Assembly: GCF_040954645.1 (NCBI RefSeq) | Contig: NC_092810.1 | Location: forward strand, 69,314,660 to 69,378,659 | Direction: 5' to 3' | Length of the DNA: 64,000 nucleotides | Source: Diabrotica undecimpunctata | Lineage: Eukaryota > Arthropoda > Insecta > Coleoptera > Chrysomelidae | Notes under the pieces: model-generated | Told to the model about the DNA's origin: nothing | Seen by the model: only the letters and a program-made list of their open reading frames with translations | Database searches by the model: none | Part shown: piece after piece, positions 1 to 12,300 of the stretch | Layout: each line of letters starts with the position of its first letter | How positions within the stretch are numbered: the stretch's first letter is position 1 | Made by a program: the position numbers and the translations under genes

Positions 1-1052
1 TTAGTATTATTTTCAAGGAAATTCAAAATTAGCTTCACTACTGTAAAATAAAAAGAAACTTATGGTTTGACAAAAATAATAAAGCAGTAATTGCAACGTT
101 GTTTTGACACTTAAACGATCGAAATCGAAACATCAAATACACTTATGTTTTAAAGTAAATTGTGTGTTAGTTCGCCTCAAAAGAAGTAACTTATTATTAT
201 GTTTTCAGTTTTTATTTGAAAAACAATAAAACTCACGTGATCCAGATTACAAATGTTACCAGAAATTAAAATCTCATTTTACATAAATTTCGTAAATTTG
301 AATACAGATATACCTTAACTTAAAATGTTTTCATAAACGAAAATTTTGTATTAAAAAAAAATAAGGTATTGCACTTGGAGAAGTGCCGCCAGAAGTAAAA
401 ACTTCTTAAATTGCGTTGATATTATGAGTATTAATATCTAAGGGCTTCCTGTTTAATCAGTTGTTTATTTTGAACTCAGCCAGAGGCCTTCCTTAAGTCA
501 ATAAATCAAAATTTGTCTGTAGTAAATTTATTTCCATTCATAGTGCCTTATGATATCTCGTACGTAACTATACGTTCTATATAATCAAGATCCTGTGTAG
601 TGCCATTTTGGTAGTCGCCATTTCTTAATATATTCGTTATATACTCCCCGTTTAATAAATATGGACAACCGAGTTGAAGAAAGCGGATATTCAAAAGTGG
701 CGGCGATCAAAAGTTTTGACAATTCAGTTCTAAAAGTCGAGCTTTTGACTATTGTGAATAAACATAAAAAAAATACACTATTGTAAGCATATTGTAGATG
801 AAATGGGTAAAGAAAAAAGAAGGTATTCACAGGCACTCGAGGTAGATTCTGAGTAAAATATTACCTAAGTTACACTTTGAGTTTTTTGTTTTATTTATTA
901 GTCAGATATGTTGAATGTTTTTATTTTTGACAAGATTTTTCTGACCTTTGCATAGGTTTTTGCTTTGAAATTTCGTTTTCCTTAAACCAACGAATGGAGT
1001 GCCATTAAGAGCTCAGTTCACGAGTGGCAACTCCGTTTTAACCTTAAATAAT

Positions 1053-1290
1053 ACGTTTAATTTTAAAACATTTAATGTAATTGTATTTTAATTCCGTTCA
1101 TTACAATAACGGATTCACATTATTATGTTGTTGGAAAACCTCATTCTAACATGTTTATTCAGTTATTTTCAGTTCTGTTATTCCTGTGAACGACTTATGC
1201 TACGATGTCTACTTCATACTATGTGGGAGTGCCCCTCGTAACATTCATACTGTTGACGGTTTATTTATACTTAGTGCAGATCTATCTTGT
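1053..1290 (+). repeat. Diverged repeat, copy A
   Basis: Two blocks recur in the same order further on. The block ending in 'aaacctcattctaacat' (1053-1155) matches 1555-1670. The block containing 'gggagtgcccctcgtaacattc' in part (1218-1290) matches 1955-2025 as 'gggagtgctcctcgtaatat'. Spacing differs, so the copies have drifted or been interrupted. No coding potential was seen, so these are probably relics of an unidentified interspersed repeat. Confidence 0.5.
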
Positions 1291-1554
1291 ATTTAGTGTA
1301 GAAATGTTTAGAAAGGTTTTCGAAGCCCCGCCCATTGTGACGTCAGAGGTGAGGTAGTCCATTAATAAACACAACTGACCGTTTCCACTAAACAGACTCG
1401 TGTTTCAAAAACTCGGGACTCGAAAAACAAAACGAACTGTTTCAAAACACGCCAGTCTTTAGTAAAGTTTGTGAAAAGTTGCTATTTTGTTTTATTGGAC
1501 ACGAGTTTGTGTTTTGTTTTTATTTTGTCCGTTTGGTGGGAAACCGCCATTAGA

Positions 1555-2025
1555 TATTACATTTAATTTTAACACAATTTTTACATATTTAATTTAATTT
1601 TATTAATTCAATGCATTACAATAACGAATTCGCATATTATGTTGTTGCAAAACCTCATTCTAACATTTATTAATTTAATTTTATCTTTGTTATTCTTCTG
1701 ATCATAAAATATAAATGATAACATTTATTATAAATATAAATGAATAAATTCAAGCACTGTATTCCCTGACGCACGCCCTGGCTAAAATATTATCATTAGA
1801 ACAACAGTGGTCCAATGAAGTTATAGCAATTCTTCCGCGTACAAGGACTACTAAATGATATGGTATGCTGTAAATACTTGAGTTTCGTATACGATGTCTA
1901 TTTATATAGTTTATGAGGTGGATATTATGTACGTTTATACATTGTAAATCGTGATTTGGGAGTGCTCCTCGTAATATTCATAATGTTGATAACGTGTCTT
2001 GGTTTGTTTACTTCTACTGCATCTT
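1555..2025 (+). repeat. Diverged repeat, copy B
   Basis: Second copy of the repeat seen at 1053-1290, same orientation. The shared blocks lie at its two ends, and about 280 bp of extra sequence separates them here. Confidence 0.45.
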
Positions 2026-2063
2026 TAAGTTAAATTTGGTGTAAATTATCCTTACTTTTTTAT

Positions 2064-2066
<3 letters not shown>

Positions 2067-2135
<69 letters not shown>
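2067..2135. repeat. (AT)n microsatellite
   Basis: About 69 bp of uninterrupted alternating A and T. It is self-complementary and likely length-polymorphic. Confidence 0.95.
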
Positions 2136-2138
<3 letters not shown>

Positions 2139-2295
2139 ACTTAATTTCTTTATACATGCTATAAATTTCTAAGCGAATTTGATTTTTGCCACTATGTCAA
2201 ACTGAACTGGATGTTATCTGAAATGTTTTTGTTATTAAGAACATTTTTTGTAACATTTACATAATCAGATCAATATATTTTAATGATCAACTTAC

Positions 2296-2487
2296 CTCAA
2301 CAGGGTTTCATTCGGCAAATAAGTATTTTGAATAAAGCTTTGTACAGTTTCATTACCTTGTAATTTAACAGCATCCTTACTCATCTAAAAATATTAACTT
2401 TTAAATAACATTTATCATATCATTTATTTAAGAAAAACTTACCAAAGCATTAGCTGATGGAACAAGTGGAAAACTTTGATGATCCAT
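2296..2487 (-). CDS. First two coding exons of an unidentified gene
   Basis: On the minus strand an ATG at 2487 opens a 45-nt exon (2443-2487) that ends at a consensus donor (GTAAGT). A 58-bp intron (2385-2442) follows, with a TTTTTAG acceptor. The second exon (2296-2384, 89 nt) ends at another GTAAGT donor. The exons join in phase 0 and encode 44 complete residues starting MDHQSFPLVPSANAL and ending at LPNETLL, with no stop. The residue mix is ordinary and soluble-looking. The remaining exons are not visible in 1-2295 and probably lie beyond the left edge. I do not recognise the family. Two good splice pairs, a short insect-sized intron and kept frame argue for a real gene. The risk is chance splice motifs in AT-rich DNA. 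Confidence 0.6.
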
Positions 2488-4170
2488 AATAATAAAATTC
2501 AAAATAGAGCTAATTAGCTAAATAGAACTAACAAAGAATTAAACAAAAATAATAGAACAAAAAACTATATTAACTAAAATAAACAATGCGAATAATATAC
2601 TAATACAAATTAATACAAATATTTACTACAATATGTTAAATTGTAACAACTCAAAATTATATTTTAAATATACAGGGAAAATTTTATGGGTGTAGTATAA
2701 ACTTCCACATATTTAGAATAATTCTTCTTTTTTCAATGAAAGAAGTCTGCAATAGTAGTAGTATATTTGAGCTATTAATACTGAGAAGTAGGAATTTTTG
2801 TGTTGTAGGTTTCCGACTATGAATCTGTCAAAATATGCCTAACCTAAGCGAATGGACCTTATAAGGGTTTTTTCTGTTATTACGTACATGTATATTGATT
2901 TACTCTTAATTTAAAATGAGCTTAAAATCCTAGGTAATTTTATGTGCCTTTTGAAATTACCACCATGTATATATAGTTACTCACCCTGGCACTAGATGAT
3001 GCACCAATCATCGTTTTACTATTTAACACAGGACTGACACTGCCAGGTGCCAGGTGGTAGTGTGCTGTGATAGGTCATGTAACATCATCTCATCACACCA
3101 TCATCATAAATTTGAAAGTACCTGTGCCAAAGAATATAGACACATATATGCGTCTATATTCTTTGCCTGTACCCTGTACCTGTATAGCATGATATAATAT
3201 TCTAAATCGCTCTTATGTATCATGTCTGTGTACAGCAAAATGCACAGATGAATTACACATGGTAGGAGTCTGGGAGTGTGCTGTGAACAAAATGTACTCT
3301 TGATCTTTTGATCATGTTATTTTGCATGTATTATATATATAAAATAAAATGAAAGTAAAACAAAAAATTAGTGAGGAAACACGTAAAATAGAAATAGAGT
3401 ATAATGACTTGGAAGAATTTAAATGTGAAATTCAGAAGTAATCCAATAGGTAAAGTACTCATCAAAGGACACATCCTTAAATACTGAAATAGAACAGCAT
3501 GGAAATAAACTTAATCAATTTGAAAAAAACCAAACCGTTAAGTTAGCTACAAATGAAGGAAATTTTTGTATTTGGCAGTGTTATCATTTCGTTTTAATAA
3601 ATCATGAAAGAGCATGCAATATAATATTAATTAATTTAATTAAACATGGAAAACATAAAATGATAAAATAATGAGAAAAGTAATATATTAATCACTATAA
3701 ATATGAAAGTTATAGTCAGAATTCAATAGGATAGTTAGGTTATCGCTTAGAAATGATAGACCCTCGAGGGGTCCGAGATGAGAGACGCGTGTAGTTCAAT
3801 GATGGCGTGTATATTTTTAAAATAAGGTAAATAAATATAAAAATATTTTTGCGTCAATGGTCGAATTGTTAATTTATGTTAAATATATTTTGTTAAAATG
3901 TTATGTAAAAATATTATATTCAAAATATTAAGTCTTAACAATTAATTGTCTAAGCTAGATGTACACAGAATATTGTCATTCATTTATATTATTTTTAGTT
4001 TAAGAATTATGTACATGTTTATTTTACATCTCAAATGCTAAATTATACTTACTTACTTAAGCCGTCCTCTTGTACCTTACGGTGTCGAGGTGCTAAATTA
4101 TATTATATTTTAAATCCAAAACTTTCTTCCCTTATAATAATGAAATGTTACGAATATACTTCTGGTTCGT
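2488..4170. other. Intergenic, no gene seen
   Basis: AT-rich sequence with stops in all frames. It should contain the 5' UTR and promoter of the minus-strand gene starting at 2487, but no core element stands out. A 14-bp perfect hairpin lies at 3128-3165. Confidence 0.5.
3128..3165. repeat. Perfect 14-bp inverted repeat
   Basis: The arms CAAAGAATATAGAC and GTCTATATTCTTTG are exact reverse complements around a 10-nt AT-rich loop. No element boundary or target duplication was found around it. Confidence 0.8.
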
Positions 4171-4174
4171 AATA

Positions 4175-5745
4175 CACTCATGGACAAAAATATCGAATAT
4201 TTTGGAATGTTCCAATTTTTTTTTGTAGTCACTATTATTTCAAAATAATTTTAGATTACTGATAATACTCATCTAGTAGGCTGATGTACTCAACTGGTTT
4301 GGAATATTTTGATGTTTATTCAGTGGTTAGTGTCATTCGTACATTTTATCATAAAAATCCTTCTTCACGTAAAGAAAAAATCATACTAATTCGGTTATTT
4401 ATAGTTTAATTTATTAAGTTTAATTAAATATTGTTTTGATTTAACTAAGTTTAAAACAAGTATCCCACCAATTCGGCACTGCGATGAAGTCCAAGTAGCA
4501 CATATTTTAATTTTGTACAAAGAAGGATATGCACAAAAAGGTATCGCACGACGTTTCAGCAGAACTGAATCTATAGTTTCAAATACTCTAAAAAGGTACC
4601 GCGAAACAGGAAATTTTGTAAGAAGGCCTGGTCAAGGACGTCCAAGGCGCACAACCGCAATTGATAACCGTTTTTTGGTTCTTAAGTCTACACGAAATCG
4701 TTTATTGACATCGATGCACCTCAGAAATGAGCTATTAAATGTTAGACAAGTTAATGTGAGTTCACAAACAGTTAGACGAAGATCAAAAGAAGCAAACTTA
4801 AAGCCCAGACGCCCCGCCAAAGTTCCACGTCTTCTCCAAAATCATAAAGCTCGTCGTTTGGAATTTGCAAGAACACATATTTAGTGGAATATCGACAACC
4901 GGAAAAACGTTCTTTTCACTGATGAGACCAGAATCCTATTATGAAAGCCAGATGGTCAAAACTACGTCTACAGAAGAGTTGGAGAACGATTCGCCAGCTG
5001 CAGTCTCGCCCAGACCGTTAGTTTTGAAGTTGATGGCATAATTCTTTGTGAAGGTATTAGTTGGGAGGTACGTACCACACTTGTGGAAGTGATTGGACAG
5101 ATGACTGGTGATTCTTTCGTTTAAAACATCTTGCAAGATCATGTTTTGTCATATGTTGGTTACATTGGATATGAAAGATTCACGTTAATGCACGATAATA
5201 CTTGAACATATGCCGCTGCCATAGTGAGTAATTATCTTGATGAGGTCCAAATTCCAAGATTGGATTGGGCACCGTATAGCCCGGATTTAAATCCAATAGA
5301 GCACATGTGGGATCACCTAAAACGCAGCATACGACAAAGAAATTCCGTTCCAAATACGATAGAGCAGCTTCAGCTTGCTGCACAGGATGATTTTAATACA
5401 ATTTCCCAAGGATATGTCCAAAATTTACTTGCAAGCATGCTGAGAAAGATGCAAGCAGTAATAAGAGCTAGAGGGGGAATACTCGTTACTGATCATGCAC
5501 TTCTTTCAGTTTAAACCAGTTGTTTAAGCAATTTAAATTATCATTTAAGTTTAAAGTAAAATAACCTTATTTACCTAATATTAAACATTTATTTTTTTCA
5601 CAATTTTCTCCGCATAAAAACTTGTTCATTAAACATTGTTAAAATAAACTCTATTTTACAATAAATGACTTGCTTGACCAAAATTTATTTTGAAAAAACA
5701 AAAATTTGAAAATTCCAAAATATTCGATATTTTTGTCCAAGAGTG
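4175..5745 (+). mobile_element. Tc1/mariner-family DNA transposon, complete ends
   Basis: Terminal inverted repeats start CACTC(A/T)TGGACAAAAA and match over about 35 bp with one mismatch. The element is 1571 bp and is flanked on both sides by TA (4173-4174 and 5746-5747), the usual Tc1/mariner target duplication. It contains one transposase frame on the plus strand, inactivated only by stop codons. The ends are better kept than the gene, so the copy could have been moved in trans for some time. Confidence 0.93.
4453..5514 (+). pseudogene. Tc1/mariner transposase with in-frame stops
   Basis: A single frame runs through the whole region, interrupted by about four nonsense codons (the first at 4882) and no frameshift that I can see. 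The N-terminal third holds the helix-turn-helix DNA-binding region (YKEGYAQKGIARRF, later GRPRRTT). The middle has the first catalytic Asp region (LFTDETR). The C-terminal part has DWAPYSPDLNPIEHMWDHLK, the classic second Asp plus Glu block of the DD34E Tc1 class. Readable frame exists upstream of 4513 (IRHCDEVQVAHILIL), so the start codon is lost or unrecognised. The reaction would be cut-and-paste transposition into TA. This copy cannot make full-length enzyme. Confidence 0.9.
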
Positions 5746-6408
5746 TAATTTGTAATAAACAAAACCTATCATTTATAAATATCTTAAATTCATAACAAAC
5801 AAAAAAGAAAATAACTTCATTTTCCACCATTGTTTGTAGATGAATTGTCAGATTAACCTTTTGAAAAACCCTTGTTAGTCATAATATGCGTTTTAAACTA
5901 AACACGACGTAGCATTCAAATTGAGCAATTTCCAAGAACACAAATATAATACCTGGGAATTTCTAATTAAATACAATTAAAATGGAAGTAATAGAATTCC
6001 CGAAACAACCTTGTTTTTCCTTTTGAACTTTTATTTACAATCAATTTCTACATAAGAGTTTTAAGTAAATGTGAATGAATTTGTAAATAGGTAATAGTTT
6101 CGAAATAACTTAGTCGCTTTGTTATCGACTTCTAGCAGGTAGAATGTACATTATTCATTTTTTTTAAATAAAATTCATATCCAAATATAAATACCAACTG
6201 CTTTACAGAAAATAATAATTCTAGACCCAGCAACCTAATGTAAACTGCAATTGTGAAAAACAAACTTGCCATAATAATAATAATAGGTACATACCTACTT
6301 AGAATATTATAACCAGGTAGGACGAACGATCTCACAGGTAGTCTCAGAATGTAGCAACAAAAAATCACTAAAGCTGTACCTATTAGTTATTATTTTAAAG
6401 AAATATTT
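5746..6408. other. Non-coding stretch between transposon relics
   Basis: AT-rich, stop-rich sequence with no gene seen. Part of it is probably the 3' end of the decayed DDE element whose ORF ends at 6409. Confidence 0.4.
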
Positions 6409-7650
6409 TTATTCTGAAGCATTTCCTGTTGTTAATTCACTATCATTACTGTCTTCTCCTGGAGTAATAATAATGGGCTTGATAAGAACATCAACACGCG
6501 TGTCTACATCCCACATTTTATCTTCTTCTTTCTGTGTATGTTTAATGCATGACTTCCAGTTGGAAGTGGTTATATTTTGTATGGCTTGGTCTAATAATAA
6601 TTTGACATCTTTTAATTTAAAGGTTGTATTCTTTTGCGCTACCTCATTTTTTATTTGTGTGACCTCAATTCACAATGATACGGTGGAGTTCTTAATACGG
6701 TGATGCCATGCTCACGTGCCATTTCGTCTACTGCAAATCTGATATATGAACTTTACTTTACTTCTTAACCAATCTATTATATCTGCCTTTCAAGTTGCAG
6801 AAGTCGGTATTTTTTTCATACGACGGCTGTGATAAGGTGCATTGTCCATTATAATTACTGAACCAGGATCTACAAGTCAGTATAGACGAAAACCACTTTT
6901 CAAACACATCCTAATTTATATCCTCATGATAATTGCCCGTTTTGATTGAGGTAAACACATTTAAACCACCTTGTAAAAAACCTGAATCACTTCCAATGTG
7001 CGTTATAATGAGACGTCTTCCTTTGCCCGAAGGTGCTTTTAAGCCGGTTGAAAGTCCCTCAATGAAAGCCTGTCGCGCACTTTTAATATTCAAGGCTTGC
7101 CATACTTTGGATTTCGTATACCCTCATTCAATCACGTTTCGTCCGTATAATAATTTTTTTACCAAGTCGTCTAAAATCGCGAATTTTTTGCAAATATTTT
7201 CTCCACCATCACTAATTCGTTTCTCCCGATCACCAAACTTTTCCGATTTCTCTTCACATACCGAAAGTCCATTTCATGTAAAGTTCTTTGTAATACTCTC
7301 ATGGATATTTTATTTAAAGTATCATCTGCGTCTACATTAACTTCTCGTTGAATAGCCTTTAACATGGACAGTTCGTTCCTAAAATAAAATCCATGAACTT
7401 TTCTTCGGATTATACTTTTCGTACTATCGTCTAACACAATTTTTGCACATCCTTTGTGGATTAGTTTTTGGATAGGTTTGTTACCTTAAATTATTCGGAA
7501 AACCGTACGAACCGATATTTTCGTTAAATCTCCACACAATGCCGCGACGTCCGCTATAAGCATATCTTGATATCTTGTACGCAATCACTCATAAACTGAT
7601 TTTATCATTTGCTTTTCTATCACAGATAACCACTTGTTTTTATTTTGTTT
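6409..7650 (-). pseudogene. IS630/Tc1-like DDE transposase, frameshifted
   Basis: On the minus strand a transposase can be followed almost end to end across several frame changes and stops. The N-terminal helix-turn-helix region is followed by 7171-7437, containing DFRYVKRNRKS. Next comes a YTDET-like first Asp block near 7140, then 6911-7093 with KGRRLIITHIGSDSGF, a block typical of an insect DDE family. The C-terminal end near 6410-6620 includes NWKSCIKHTQKEE and an acidic tail. The same family appears at 24.1-24.9 kb and 46.8-47.9 kb. No terminal repeats were identified. Nothing functional is expected from this copy. Confidence 0.8.
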
Positions 7651-7651
7651 A

Positions 7652-8480
7652 TTAACAGATGTACTGCACGTTGTAGCAGATGTATTGCATTAAGAATATT
7701 ACTTTCGAAAAGAAATAACGGTGTCCGCCTGTCTCTCTATCGGTACTCAGGGTATACCTCAATGGCACGGATAAACTGCAAGCGGTACTAAATAATAAAT
7801 TTCGCAAAAAGGCGAGTGTACCTTCTCTAGTTCGGACTTCTAACAGATGTAACCGGCCAAAATGATAATTGAGAAGTGGATTTAACGAACTACAAAATGT
7901 CTGCCCTGACAATCCTATTGAATTCAGGGTATAGAAAGTAAATAACAAGTTAAATTTTGCTGTAATGATTTTAATACATATTTTTACTTTATTATATTGC
8001 AACTAGTGTTTTGAAGGTTTTGACACTATTGCCAAAATCCGCTAATCTATCAAATGGCAGTTATAATTTTTTTTCTAATAACTAACTGCAACTAATATCG
8101 AAAGAAACAAATATTCATTTGTTCCTGTTTTATGTAAATTTAAAAAAAGAATAAAAAAATACTAGATTCCATAAAATAATACTGTTTCAAAACATTTTTC
8201 AGGCGTAAAACATACTTAATAAGGGCATGGCAATACCGCAAACGCAAATTTGATGTTTCCTTTGGAGCTAACTTAACCGAAACGTTTTATATATACTTTT
8301 ACTTCTTTTTTAAACAATGCTTTTACTAAAGTATGCATACTAGTTATGAATAAGTACATTGTTTACCAGCTAATATTATTTCGATCATAAATTCAATTTA
8401 AGGGCATATAAGAGACAATTACAAATTAAGTACTTTTACAGTACTTAAGTAATGTACAGCTAACACATTTTAATTTGGTG
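7652..8480. other. No gene seen
   Basis: AT-rich, without convincing frame on either strand. ORF 7652-8002 (minus) lacks any recognisable domain and is probably fortuitous. Confidence 0.4.
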
Positions 8481-9690
8481 CAGTAAGGAATCTCTAGTGA
8501 AGTATCTTGATCACTGGCTCAACAACCCGATTTGGATCTTAGTCTGTTCTGAAATACTACTCTATTTTGTGATCAGTTTTTTCTGGAATTTTTTATTTTT
8601 AAGGTTGTTACATCATTTTCCAATTGTTCGATGTATCTTAGCATCAGCCTTCCTCTGGTTCTTTTTCCTACTGACGCGTGTTTGGTATTTTGCCTTCTTT
8701 CCACTCGTTCCATACAATGCAGCTGTACTGTTTTAATGATTGTTATGATATCTGGATCCTGGTATATTTTGAATAGTTCAAAGTTTTATCTTCTTCGGCA
8801 AACTACCCTTTCTTTTGTGCTTTTATAATGAAAACATTGAAATAATCTTTCCTTACTTTTAGAGAGTGTAGAGGTTTCTAAACCATATGCGAGTACCAGT
8901 AAGTATTATGGTTTTGTATATTTGACATTTTGTTTTTCTTGCGACATTATCTGATCTTAGTTGCCTAATTAAGGCATGGTAACATTTATTAGCTATGAAT
9001 ATTCGCCTCTTCACTTCCTCTGCAACTTATTTATCATATATAACTAAAGATCCTAAGTATGTAAAGTTTTTTACCCCTTCCATGTTATGTTCTCCTATTG
9101 TTAGATTTTGTAGCTGCCTTATTTTTGCGTTTTAACTTGCATGCATAAATTTTGTTAGCATGATTGGACCAGTCTTACTTGTAGCTTATTCTAATTGATT
9201 GAATGCATCTATAATTTCTCCTGTTATGAGTATGTCAACATCATCTGCAAATTGTACTAGTTTTACACACTTTTATTAATTATTGTTCTTCGAGTATTGA
9301 TTGTTGTGTCTCCTATTATTTTTTCGAGCATGATGTTGAAAAAGGTGCATGATAGGGCATCTACCTGACATAGTCCCTTTTTCACATCTACTGTTTCCAT
9401 TAATTTGTTTTGTATCCGGATTTTACCTTCTACTTTTAGAGTTTCTTTTATCAATACTACTAGTTGTGTTGCTTTATTAGATTCTTTCATTGTTTGTATT
9501 AAGAATTTTCCGTTTATACTGTCATATACGCTTCTGAAGTCTATGAAGAGACGATAATTGTATGTCATTGTTATATTCATTTTTTGTTAAGAATCTGCCT
9601 TAGTAAAAATACCTGGTCTACTGTTGACCAGGTATTGTTTTACTTTAGGAAGGATGACATTACATTAGTAGCTCCGATACTATTTCATCA
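8480..9690 (-). pseudogene. Non-LTR retrotransposon reverse transcriptase, 3' part
   Basis: Read on the minus strand, 9263-9580 carries an RT core relic: LFIDFRSVYDSINGK, a degenerate fourth motif GLCQVDALSCTFFNIMLEK, and the region before the catalytic Asp pair. Downstream, broken frames give the post-RT segment of LINEs (LTIGEHNMEGVKNFTYLGS, KRRIFIANKCYHALIRQLRS). A shorter diverged copy of its 3' end recurs at 9955-10135. It is heavily decayed, with no endonuclease domain. Confidence 0.78.
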
Positions 9691-9954
9691 ATCGAATTCT
9701 GAAAAAAGAATTTAACTTAGGATACATTTAGTAAAGCAAAGTGATCATAAATTTATGTATTTGCTTAAAATTAAGTACTAAGATAGATTTTAAACTTGTT
9801 TGTTTATTTATTTAGTAATTAACTTATGGATATTAATTACATTTATTAGTTAGTTATTAGGCAACTTCAGTTACAGCGTTTTCCTACTTTCAACATTACC
9901 TTAAAATAATACATGAGATTAAATTTACAGATAACACCTTATAATTTCATCCAA

Positions 9955-10135
9955 TAAGGAATCTTGAGTGAAATATCATGAGCAGCATCAATGGTTCGAC
10001 AAGCCTGTTTGGGTCTAAGCCTGTCCAAGATTCTTCTCTGTTTTGATCAGTTTCATGCTTTTTATCTTCAATTTTTTATTTTTAAGATTGTAATATTATT
10101 TTCCATCTTTTTGATGTTCGATGTATCTCAAAAAT
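9955..10135 (-). repeat. Second diverged copy of the LINE 3' end at 8483-8641
   Basis: The plus-strand text 'aaggaatctnnagtgaa(g/a)tatc' through 'ttttttatttttaag(g/a)ttgt' and 'gatgtatct' parallels 8483-8641. It is in the same orientation and has no coding value. Confidence 0.6.
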
Positions 10136-10885
10136 GTATGACTTATGTCAAAAAATATTAATTTCCCTCGAGAGCAAAATACCTTTATATTTCACAATAT
10201 CAAAAATTGTTATGATGAAGAGTTGTTTAAAACTAAAAACTATGTTTTAATATGTAATTGTATCCTTATAATTAAAAAAAAAAAGATTTGCAAATTTTTC
10301 CCAAATTACTGACTCAACATATTTTTTTTATTACAAATATGATAACTCTTCCGTTCTGATAAAAATGATTAAAATTAAATTTTTAATTAAGTTTTTCATG
10401 AAATAAAAAAAGAAAATTTTAAGAATCAATCAAAATTGAGTACTTGACCTTAGGTGTGTTTCAGTTTATTTAGCAATAAATCCATATTAGGAATTTTAAA
10501 TTTTTGCCTTTTTTCAATGAACTTTAATAGTTCTCAAATAAAAACTAACTATGTGGGCTAAGAAATCAAGCCAATAACAATGCCACTAAAACTTTCTTGG
10601 CTAATACTGAGAGAAGAAGATTTTGGCGGTTAGATCTGTCGAACATCAAAACATTAAATGTGAGGTTTTAGACTGCTTACAATTAAAATATCTAAGATGT
10701 AAATGTAAATGCATTTACGGAACAAATGATATTGTTTTTGTACCAGTTTTTCGATGTGTGGTCGTCAGAGATTTGACCTCTAAAAATCATACGCCGAATT
10801 TTGCTTACAATCTCAATATTGGGACGCAAAAAAGTTAACCATTTTTAGGCTTCCCCCTAAAACGCCCACTCGTAGGGCAAAAAAC
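10136..10885. other. No clear gene
   Basis: AT-rich sequence containing one 71-codon ORF (10623-10838, plus) with a cysteine cluster (CKCKC) but no recognised domain. It sits just 5' of Penelope RT sequence and may belong to that element's 5' portion. Confidence 0.35.
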
Positions 10886-11325
10886 GAAAAAATCGATTTA
10901 CCAAGAATTACACCTTATTAAGTAAGACTCCTCATTTTTATGGAGGACCGAAAGTTCCTAAAACGAATATACCACTTAAACCTATTTGTAGTACTATGAA
11001 TTCTCCTTGTAGTGAATCTTTATTAAGTATTATACAACTATTTGCAAATAAAAATGACACATTTTTAAAAAATACACAACATTTTTGAAATAAATTATCG
11101 AAGATTGAATTTAATTTAAATAATATTTTAGTAAGTTTTGACATAAATAGTTTATTTATAAATGTGCTATTAGATAAGACTTTGAATATAATTAATACAA
11201 AATTAGAGAGTGATGATACATTGGCAAGTTGAACAAGACTAAATATATCAGCTATAATGGAGAGTTATTGACATTATGTACTGATAATACCTATTTTCAA
11301 CTAAATAATGAATTCTGTCATCTGT
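10886..11325 (+). pseudogene. Penelope-like element reverse transcriptase fragment
   Basis: Plus-strand frames give FYGGPKVPKTNIPLKPIC, then NNILVSFDINSLFINVLLDKTL, then a segment like ISAIMELLTLCTDNTYFQLNNEF. These are the ordered finger and first-Asp motifs of Penelope-clade RTs. In-frame stops interrupt it, and it breaks off before the catalytic YxDD box near 11325, where an unrelated Jockey-type RT begins. The GIY-YIG endonuclease is absent. The better-kept relative is at 59.2-60.6 kb. Confidence 0.85.
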
Positions 11326-12300
11326 GAAAGACTAACAAGCTATCTAGAAGCATTTCATTTACTGCCAGATGTCCAAAATGGGTTCAGGAAATCAGGATCT
11401 CAGTTGTGTTTTTTACATGGTGGATCATAGGCTGCTTCTGATGAAGATGGTCTCGCCATCGGAGAGGGTTACTTAAACCGAGATGAGGAGAGAATGACGA
11501 CAACCCCGCTTGGATGAAGATATTTTTAAATAATATTTAAGTTATTATTATACAGTTAGTTTGTTGTTTATAGTGTTTGTTTAATACATTTATACGTGAA
11601 ATTCTCAAAATCTTTCACCACACGCTCTTCCAGATGGAAGGCGTGGGAGTTCGAGGTATACCACATGACTAGATAAGATCATATTTTTCAAATCGTTTGC
11701 AAACAATAATATTAGATGGTACACTATCAGACCCAATGAAGTCTTCTGTGGGAGTACCACAAGGTTCGGTTCTTGGTTCTCTCTTTTTTATGATTTTTAT
11801 CAACTATATCAACCAAGTTTGCACTACTCCTAATCAAATTATTGAATATCCAGATGATACAAGCTTCATTATATTACATCATAAGTTTGATCAGATAATT
11901 GGCAAGGGCAATACACTATCTCAGAAATTTAGTAAGTATTGCAAAGACAACAGCCTTAAATTAAATATAGCAGAAACCAGTTTCATGAGATTTTTACCAA
12001 ATAATATAGCACCTGACTATGATCCTTATCTATATATTGATCACAAGTCTATTCAAAATGCTGAAGTAATAATATTTTTAGGACTGTATCCTTCCATATA
12101 TTAAAACTAATGTACTATGGCTTGGTGCAGCCAGTCCTTCAGTACCGCTTAATATTTCGGGGCTCATCTCCATATATGAATAGAGCTTTTATATCTCAAA
12201 AAAATACTACGAACTATGTTTAAAGTATCATCAATTACATCATGTAAGCCACTATTTATAAAAGCTATTTATAACAACTCTTCCAGCTAATACCTTTAAC
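11326..12300 (+). pseudogene. Jockey/CR1-type reverse transcriptase fragment
   Basis: RT motifs occur in order on the plus strand. At 11326-11400 there is ERLTSYLEAFHLLPDVQNGF. At 11697-12104 the core has GVPQGSVLGSLFFMIFINYI, and then IEYPDDTSF, where the usual YADD is YPDD. After 12104 the thumb region continues with stops. About 290 bp of unrelated or rearranged sequence separates the two blocks. The catalytic Asp pair is present, but the copy is too broken to act. Confidence 0.83.

Larger units (their letters stand above)
1..2290. other. AT-rich non-genic stretch, probably intron or flank of the minus-strand gene at 2296-2487
   Basis: No credible coding region is visible on either strand; the longest ORF (585-836, minus) is phenylalanine-rich low-complexity translation. 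The stretch lies downstream of the donor site at 2295 of the minus-strand gene, so it is probably that gene's next intron. It holds a diverged internal duplication (1053-1290 against 1555-2025) and a long AT microsatellite. Confidence 0.5.

Noticed and set aside
585..836. 83-codon minus-strand ORF
   Set aside because: Phe/Leu/Tyr-rich low-complexity translation of AT-rich DNA, no splice context or domain.
1338..1345. TGACGTCA (CRE-like) next to a CCCGCCC box
   Set aside because: A single short match with no gene start, TATA or initiator nearby; chance is likely.
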